DNA of 64,000 nucleotides from Cryomorphaceae bacterium 1068 (lineage in GTDB: Bacteria; Bacteroidota; Bacteroidia; Flavobacteriales_D; Cryomorphaceae): assembly GCA_027214385.1 (NCBI GenBank), contig JAPVXR010000008.1, positions 1 to 64,000 on the forward strand, in the 5' to 3' direction. The notes beneath the pieces were generated by a model. That model searched no databases. It was not told the origin of the DNA and was given only the letters and a program-made list of their open reading frames with translations. Below are positions 58,686 to 64,000 of the stretch, one piece after another; position 1 is the stretch's first letter; every line of letters starts with the position of its first letter. The translations under genes and the position numbers were made by a program.

Positions 58686-61600
58686 ATGAGGAAGTTCTTA
58701 CTCTTTTTCGCAGTTGCTCTACTTATTTCTGTCTCAGGAAATTCTCAAGTTCATACTACATGGCTTTGGCATATGCAGCAGCCTATTTATTGGCCTGACG
58801 CGAGCGCAGCTAATCCTTTTCATTGGCAAGCAGCCAAGGAGTCCAATGACATGAAATTCAGCGGGCAGAACAATTATGCCGACGGGCAGGCGCACCCGCT
58901 CAATGATCTGGAAGAGATATTTAATAAGCCTGATCGAGTGGCAGCATACCAATACAGACCTAAGGATGCTTTGCAAACTTTACTCGCATATTCAGAGGCA
59001 GGGGTTCAAGTAAATTATTCAGGATGCCTTATCGAGAATGTGAACAGTTTGGCGAACTCCAACCAATGGGGTTATTCAGGTAGCTGGGAAAATAATTTCG
59101 AGACAGCGAGAGGCTGGAACACTTCAGATGGATTTCCGCGGATGGACTTAACCGCTTTTTCATATCACCACGCTCTGAGTCCGTTAGTAAGTCGTGAAGT
59201 TTTGCGAAAGCAAATTCAGGCACACCGAATAATGTATCAAACTACCTTCGGTTCCTCGCCTGATTATTCAAAAGGTTACTGGCCTGCAGAGTGTTCGTTT
59301 AGCGAAAGAATAATCGATGTTCTGGTAGAGGAGGGAATAGAGTGGACTGTTATTGCCAACTCACATATTGCGCGAACGCTGGCGGACTACCCATTGAATT
59401 TTGGGACGAGCGGAACCAATTACGATCCGCCAAATGCTGCAGACGTTACAACTTTATCGGGCAGCAATTGGTGGAACGGACAAATTGATGGACGCGGCGG
59501 TACTTTCGCGGCACCTATTTGCTATCAGCCTCACTGGGCGCGTTATGTACACCCTGAAACGGGAGAGGAGAGCAGAATCGTGGCAGTTCCAATGGCAGAC
59601 TTGCTTAGTTACAAGGATGGTTTTGCGCCAATGAGTACCGACGATATTGAAAATTTTATTGAGCCCCATGAAGATCCTTCCAGACCTTCACTGGTCTTGT
59701 TAGCTCATGATGGTGACAATGCTTTTGGCGGCGGATTCAGCTACTATTTGGAGTCTGTTCCCGGATTTGCTTCGCAAGCGGCAAATCAGGGATATGTGCC
59801 CACTACGGTTCAGCAGTACTTAAATGATCACCCTGTTCCCGAAAGTGATGTAGTCCACATTGAAGATGGCTCATGGGTTAATGCGGCAAATGATTGGGGG
59901 CACCCTCAATTTATTAATTGGATGTGGCCTCAGTTTGATTCCGAAACGCATGAGTTTGATCCCAATGGCTGGACAGAAGACGTTCGCAATTGGGCAGTGC
60001 TCACTGCTGCTGAAAACCATGTGCAAATGGCGGAAGACTTATCGGGTGGAGTGGATATGCAAGACATCGTTTTTCCTGGACCTCAGTCTTCCAATGCTGA
60101 GTTGGCTTGGCATTTTCTACTTCCCGGCTACACCAGCGGCTACATGTACTATGGATCTTCCATCGATATGGAAGTGAAGCAAACCATCGCTTGCAATCAA
60201 GCCATTTCGCTCGCGGCACCTGTCATTCAAGGTCAATCAGGTAATGACCAAACACCGCCCTCGGTCTTTGTGCCGCAACGGTATCCTTACAATCCCGGTG
60301 GCACAGGGTTCGGCCCAAACTACGGCTATCAAACTTTCAATAATCCATCTGATTTCACAGTATGGACGATGGCCTACGATGTCACCGGTATCGATAGTGC
60401 CTATGTTTCTTTCCGCATAGATGCAGACGGAGTGAACCCGATGAGTAATGATGAAAATGAGACTTATGCAGGTGGCTCAAGTGTTGGTAATTGGGTGACG
60501 ATCGCAATGAGTGAAAGAGTCATGCCAGTAGGTAACATTACGAACAATCCCGAGATTGATTTCTTCGTGCTGCCGGATGCCATTGCCAGCCAATATTACG
60601 CTAAAATAGAAGGCCTGAGCGAAGTCTTGGTAGACTACTATGTCGTGGTGGTTGATGAGAATGGAAATGAGACCAAAACCGATATTCAGCACGTTTATGT
60701 CGGCGAAAGTACTCCGGTAAATAATGGAGGTGGCGGTGATGATTACACTGTCTCATGGACTCCTCAAAACCCGGAGCTTACAGATGTCATCACCATTACC
60801 GTGACTGATGCAAACCAAGGTGCAAAACTGCATTGGGGAGTTTCTGAGAATGGAGAAACTTTCGTAACACCATTAGCGGGTTATCAACCATCAGGCACTA
60901 CGCCTTGGCCTGGTTCAGGAGCTGTAGAGACACAGTTTTTAGGTCCGGATACTGCTGCAAACCTTACGCTTAATATTGGGCCGTTTGATAATCCTGCTCA
61001 AGTCGCTGATGCCATTGATTTTGTCGTACACTTTGATGACGATACATGGGATAACAACAATGGGAACGACTACAAGATAAACTTCACAACGGAGGGAGTA
61101 CCTGACGGCGTATCATGGACTCCATCTGCCCCAACTTCAAATGAAATGATTACAGTTTACGTAGGAGGAGTGAGTCAAGGAGCTAAACTTCACTGGGGAA
61201 TCCAAACAGCGGGAGGTTCTTGGAATGGTCCGATTTCGGTTTATCAACCGGCAGGGACAACGGATTGGCCATCTTCTGAAGCCGTGGAAACGCAAATGTC
61301 AGGATCTATTGATGGAGTTGTTTCATTGGAAATCGGACCTTTCAATAATCCTGCACAGGAAATACAAGGTGTCAATTTTGTTATTCATTATGACAATGAT
61401 ACTTGGGATAATAACAATGGAAACGACTACTTCATTCCAATCAGTAATGAGGTCATATGTGGTACTCCAGGCAATCTCGTTTCAACGGTGAATAGCCCCT
61501 CTTCAGCTACATTGAGCTGGGCTCCGGTGAGCGGCGTATTGGGCTACCAGCTGCAGGGCAGAAGAGTAGGGGGGTCTCCTGTTTCAATAATTATTCAGAA

Positions 61601-61979
61601 CGGGCAGACTTCAAAAACAGTCAATGGACTAATTCAAGGGTCGACGTACCAATGGCGGGTCAGGGCTATTTGTTCAGAAACTCTCCGTGGTCCATACTCG
61701 GCTGCTGCGAGTTTCAGCACCCCGTCCAATATGTTTATGGATGCCGGTATTTCAATTTGGCCAAATCCGAGTGCGGATGTCGTAAACGTAGTTGTTAGAA
61801 ATTCAGATTTGGAGCAGATTCCTGTAAAGATTTTCGGTTTAGACGGTCGTATGCTTAAATCGGGATACACCGATGCTTCCGGTCAGATTTCTTTTGATGT
61901 TTCCGATTTGGCAAATGGAGTTTACCTTATTCGCTCGGAAGGTGATAAACCAATTTCGAAGAATCTGATTGTTCAATAG
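58686..61979 (+). CDS. Secreted GH57-type glycoside hydrolase with two starch-binding-like modules and T9SS domain
   Basis: ATG 58686 gives 1097 residues and a signal peptide ending GNSQ. The catalytic domain (about 22-520) shows the GH57 hallmarks: HMQQP at 29-33, the nucleophile Glu202 in GYWPAECSFS, and a likely acid/base Asp in LAHDGDNAFGG (Asp342 or Asp344). Two similar modules of about 110 residues follow at 689-801 and 809-918, each starting VSWTP and ending TWDNNNGNDY, which resembles CBM25 starch-binding modules. An Fn3 domain (about 925-1010, SSATLSWAPVSGVLGYQLQG) and a type A sorting domain (SIWPNPSADVVNV to SKNLIVQ) complete it. The likely substrate is an alpha-glucan outside the cell. 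Confidence 0.88.
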   Translation: MRKFLLFFAVALLISVSGNSQVHTTWLWHMQQPIYWPDASAANPFHWQAAKESNDMKFSGQNNYADGQAHPLNDLEEIFNKPDRVAAYQYRPKDALQTLLAYSEAGVQVNYSGCLIENVNSLANSNQWGYSGSWENNFETARGWNTSDGFPRMDLTAFSYHHALSPLVSREVLRKQIQAHRIMYQTTFGSSPDYSKGYWPAECSFSERIIDVLVEEGIEWTVIANSHIARTLADYPLNFGTSGTNYDPPNAADVTTLSGSNWWNGQIDGRGGTFAAPICYQPHWARYVHPETGEESRIVAVPMADLLSYKDGFAPMSTDDIENFIEPHEDPSRPSLVLLAHDGDNAFGGGFSYYLESVPGFASQAANQGYVPTTVQQYLNDHPVPESDVVHIEDGSWVNAANDWGHPQFINWMWPQFDSETHEFDPNGWTEDVRNWAVLTAAENHVQMAEDLSGGVDMQDIVFPGPQSSNAELAWHFLLPGYTSGYMYYGSSIDMEVKQTIACNQAISLAAPVIQGQSGNDQTPPSVFVPQRYPYNPGGTGFGPNYGYQTFNNPSDFTVWTMAYDVTGIDSAYVSFRIDADGVNPMSNDENETYAGGSSVGNWVTIAMSERVMPVGNITNNPEIDFFVLPDAIASQYYAKIEGLSEVLVDYYVVVVDENGNETKTDIQHVYVGESTPVNNGGGGDDYTVSWTPQNPELTDVITITVTDANQGAKLHWGVSENGETFVTPLAGYQPSGTTPWPGSGAVETQFLGPDTAANLTLNIGPFDNPAQVADAIDFVVHFDDDTWDNNNGNDYKINFTTEGVPDGVSWTPSAPTSNEMITVYVGGVSQGAKLHWGIQTAGGSWNGPISVYQPAGTTDWPSSEAVETQMSGSIDGVVSLEIGPFNNPAQEIQGVNFVIHYDNDTWDNNNGNDYFIPISNEVICGTPGNLVSTVNSPSSATLSWAPVSGVLGYQLQGRRVGGSPVSIIIQNGQTSKTVNGLIQGSTYQWRVRAICSETLRGPYSAAASFSTPSNMFMDAGISIWPNPSADVVNVVVRNSDLEQIPVKIFGLDGRMLKSGYTDASGQISFDVSDLANGVYLIRSEGDKPISKNLIVQ
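60750..61437 (+). repeat. Tandem duplication of a starch-binding-like module
   Basis: Two copies of about 340 bases encode residues 689-801 and 809-918. Shared phrases include VSWTP, GAKLHWG, YQP-GTT-WP, AVETQ, IGPF-NPAQ and DDTWDNNNGNDY (or NDTWDNNNGNDY). The copies have diverged at the DNA level, so this is an old domain duplication. Confidence 0.8.
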
Positions 61980-61981
61980 GC

Positions 61982-64000
61982 TCAGAACGTATACCTGAGT
62001 TGGAACTTCACTTCAGAGCGGGTATTACCTTGGATTTCCTCCAATCCCGATCCTACCACTTGACGATCAGTGAAATAGGTTTGCGCCCAGCGTACCCAAA
62101 CATCGAGATTGCGACTCACTTCATATTTCATTAGAATGTAGGCTCTGGTTCCTCTTCCACTGTAGGCGGGAATAGAAAAGAAATACAGCACGTCATTTTC
62201 GTAAGCATAAATACGGGAATCAAAATTATCCGTATCGAATAGAGCGTATCTCGCAGCAATCCGCAGAGGCAATTTACTTACCTCCCAAATGATATCTTGA
62301 TAGGCCATAAAACCTCTGGAAGTTGGTTCGTCTCCACGACCAAATTCAGTCAGTTCAATTCTCGAGCGTAGTCTGATTTGTCGGGTGGCTCTATGGCTGA
62401 AATTAACACGTAGGTTCTTGCGTGGATTATCCACCAAGAAATCGGCTCCATCCACATCACTGCGCGTATTGGTTTGGCGTAAGCGATCTCGGTACCTCAA
62501 GTAGATATTGGTTCTTCCCGAAGCTTGGTATTCCAATTGTCCGAAGAAGTCATATCCGTTAGATGGTGCATCCGTTTGGTAGCGAAGCCATGGGAATTTG
62601 AACTGGTCGATGTAGGCATTGATCTTCCATCGCTTGAACGGCCGAAATTCAACGCCCATGTAAACTCCACTTTCATTCTCAACCAAAGATCCTTCGCCGA
62701 ATCCCACAGAAGCTACTCCTTGAAAATCTTTTTCATAGTAGCGCTGAGTGATGTTCACCAAGAGCCGCGGATTCATTTCTATATTTATACCATTAATTGT
62801 AGCAAATCCTCCGTTCGCGCTTCGCGCTGTTTCTCCGAAGAATCTGAAGTTGGCTACTCTGAAAAAATAGTCAGCTCCCACAGTGGTGTTTTCTTTTCCG
62901 TTGAAACGGAACTGGCTGTAGAAATCCGTGTTACGGTTTATTTCTCCGTCCAATTGCATGTGAGCTGCTGTCACTCCCACTTGAAGATTGGAGGTGCGGT
63001 ATTGCAGGTGCCCACCATAATGCTTTTGAAAAATGGCGTCCTTATCTGCAATTTCATTCGCCGTGCGGTGAAATCCCGTTTCTTGGAAGCTAGTGATGAG
63101 AAGCTCAGGCTCCGAAAAATCCAGAGAGTCATTCGGTTCAAGATCAGCCAGATTTCCGTCGATCCGCTTGCCTGAATAGAAAGCAGTGAAATCAAACTTT
63201 CCTTGATTGAGCGTTACAGCTCCCCCTCTCAAAAAGAGGTTTTCATTGATGGATGTATAAGGTGTAATTCCCCTTCCATCTTGAGCCGTACTAACAGAAA
63301 AAGAGCTTTTTCGATTGAATCCCAGCCCCGACCAGAAAGTCAATCCCTGCCCGAATTGAGCTTGATAGTCTCCAATGGCGAGTTGTTTGACCATCCCGAA
63401 ATCTTTCAAATAGACATGGCCAGAGTAAAAGTCAAATCCATTGGGTTGACTGCCGCGAAAGAATTCTTCCCCGTTGTCTTTTTCGGCGGTCATCCCAAAG
63501 CTGATGCGATCGCCGTAACGGTAGCGATACCTGGCAAAGAGCTTGTCAGGAGACCCTAAGTATCTGGAGTTAGGGCTTTCTGCTAAATCTTCCGGGCTGA
63601 TCGGCGCATATCCGGCTTGGTCTTCGAGTATTCGCTGCCAGCGAACGACGATCTCGCTTTTACCGTAGTCCCGCATTCTCTGAAGGGTGATTTTCTCTCT
63701 CGTCTCGTCTAAGCTAACTTTTACAAAGGGGAGAATGAGTTCAGCCGTAGCTTGATCCCAACCATCTATAAAGGCCAGTTCGTAGAGTGAGAAGAGTTGT
63801 CCGTATTCCTTTCGGTAATCCAAGAACTCCAATATTTGTCCGTTTGTAAGAAGTCCAAGGCCGTACAAGTCATCGATTGAAGCTGTATTCAAATTCAGAG
63901 GGAAATCCAGGTAAACTGCCAATTGCTCAAAAAGAGTGGTGTAATCTAGGTTTTCGTCTTCCGCCGCTTCGGCTATTTGCTCAATTCGCTGCTCGATGAT
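61982..64000 (-). CDS. Helix-hairpin-helix outer-membrane protein, 5' end beyond window
   Basis: The frame stays open to the window edge, so the true start is outside; 672 codons are visible. The N-terminal visible part has helix-hairpin-helix (ComEA-like) motifs: LNLNTASIDDLYGLGLLTNGQILEFLDYRKEYG and FSLYELAFIDGWDQATAELILPFV. From about residue 110 the sequence becomes a beta-barrel with alternating aromatic strands (YRYRYGDRISFGM, GDYQAQFGQGLTFWSG, DYFFRVANFRFF) and a C-terminal strand ending SEVKFQLRYTF. This two-part protein is common in Bacteroidota and of unknown function. DNA binding by the HhH part is not proven and may be structural. Confidence 0.82.
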   Translation of the reverse strand: MIEQRIEQIAEAAEDENLDYTTLFEQLAVYLDFPLNLNTASIDDLYGLGLLTNGQILEFLDYRKEYGQLFSLYELAFIDGWDQATAELILPFVKVSLDETREKITLQRMRDYGKSEIVVRWQRILEDQAGYAPISPEDLAESPNSRYLGSPDKLFARYRYRYGDRISFGMTAEKDNGEEFFRGSQPNGFDFYSGHVYLKDFGMVKQLAIGDYQAQFGQGLTFWSGLGFNRKSSFSVSTAQDGRGITPYTSINENLFLRGGAVTLNQGKFDFTAFYSGKRIDGNLADLEPNDSLDFSEPELLITSFQETGFHRTANEIADKDAIFQKHYGGHLQYRTSNLQVGVTAAHMQLDGEINRNTDFYSQFRFNGKENTTVGADYFFRVANFRFFGETARSANGGFATINGINIEMNPRLLVNITQRYYEKDFQGVASVGFGEGSLVENESGVYMGVEFRPFKRWKINAYIDQFKFPWLRYQTDAPSNGYDFFGQLEYQASGRTNIYLRYRDRLRQTNTRSDVDGADFLVDNPRKNLRVNFSHRATRQIRLRSRIELTEFGRGDEPTSRGFMAYQDIIWEVSKLPLRIAARYALFDTDNFDSRIYAYENDVLYFFSIPAYSGRGTRAYILMKYEVSRNLDVWVRWAQTYFTDRQVVGSGLEEIQGNTRSEVKFQLRYTF

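Overview
This 64 kb window is a chromosomal segment of a Bacteroidota bacterium, most likely a marine member of the Flavobacteriales (Cryomorphaceae or Schleiferiaceae-like). The evidence is phylum-specific: several secreted proteins carry type IX secretion (T9SS) sorting domains of type A or B; the T9SS regulator PorX is present; LpxC and FabZ are fused; DUF4834- and DUF4783-like proteins occur; CarB is short; and many genes are preceded by the Bacteroidota -7 promoter box TAnnTTTG. Nearly all of the window reads as ordinary vertically inherited chromosome. I see no insertion sequence, prophage, integrase, CRISPR array or defence island.

Layout. 1-1350: 3' end of an rRNA operon (5S plus terminator), a decayed second 5S fragment, and a T9SS protein broken by an in-frame stop. 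1384-4822 (-): a four-gene cluster of sulfite oxidase, monohaem cytochrome c, two-domain rhodanese lipoprotein and fatty-acid hydroxylase/sterol desaturase-type membrane enzyme. 5021-6315: outer-membrane barrel plus lipoprotein. 6347-18982: housekeeping genes (dnaB, accA, ispE, lptF/G, tgt, an ECF-type sigma factor, rsmG, msbA-like ABC exporter) with a surface lipoprotein and a GT2 enzyme. 19006-20918: two secreted proteins. 20919-21474: a long non-coding gap with an orphan terminator, then rpmH. 22685-32979: carB followed by envelope glycan genes (YfhO-type membrane protein, methyltransferase, two GT4 enzymes) and a convergent flippase. 33238-37874: two large T9SS cargo proteins facing each other. 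37944-45579: rlmH, DUF4783 protein, GT4, LysM glucosaminidase, ACC-deaminase-like PLP enzyme, rnhB and a large propeller protein. 45576-51309 (-): the lipid A operon HD-lpxD-lpxC/fabZ-lpxA-ABC ATPase-efp. 51416-55046: porX-tsaE-ald plus a small membrane-anchored protein. 55043-61979: proline dehydrogenase, aroB-aroA and a secreted GH57 starch-type enzyme. 61982-64000: a helix-hairpin-helix outer-membrane protein cut by the right edge.

The genes cooperate mainly in building and using the cell envelope: lipid A synthesis (lpxA, lpxC/fabZ, lpxD), LPS transport (lptF/G, msbA-like), glycan assembly (GT2, GT4s, flippase), peptidoglycan turnover, and T9SS export (PorX regulation and its cargo, including the putative extracellular amylase). 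The sulfite oxidase cluster suggests periplasmic oxidation of sulfite with electrons passed to a cytochrome c.

Two window-wide patterns stand out. First, nine of twelve convergent gene pairs end within a 4-base overlap to a 2-base gap, and six of them share the same stop tetranucleotide (TTAA or CTAA). Second, several genes start only 4-5 bases after a TAnnTTTG or TAnnTTCG box, which predicts leaderless or nearly leaderless mRNAs and was used here to choose several starts. I did not find a convincing wholly new multi-gene system. The best candidates for follow-up are the sulfite/rhodanese/hydroxylase cluster, the T9SS-exported GH57 protein, the orphan terminator near 21.1 kb, and the inverted repeat between porX and the lipid A operon.
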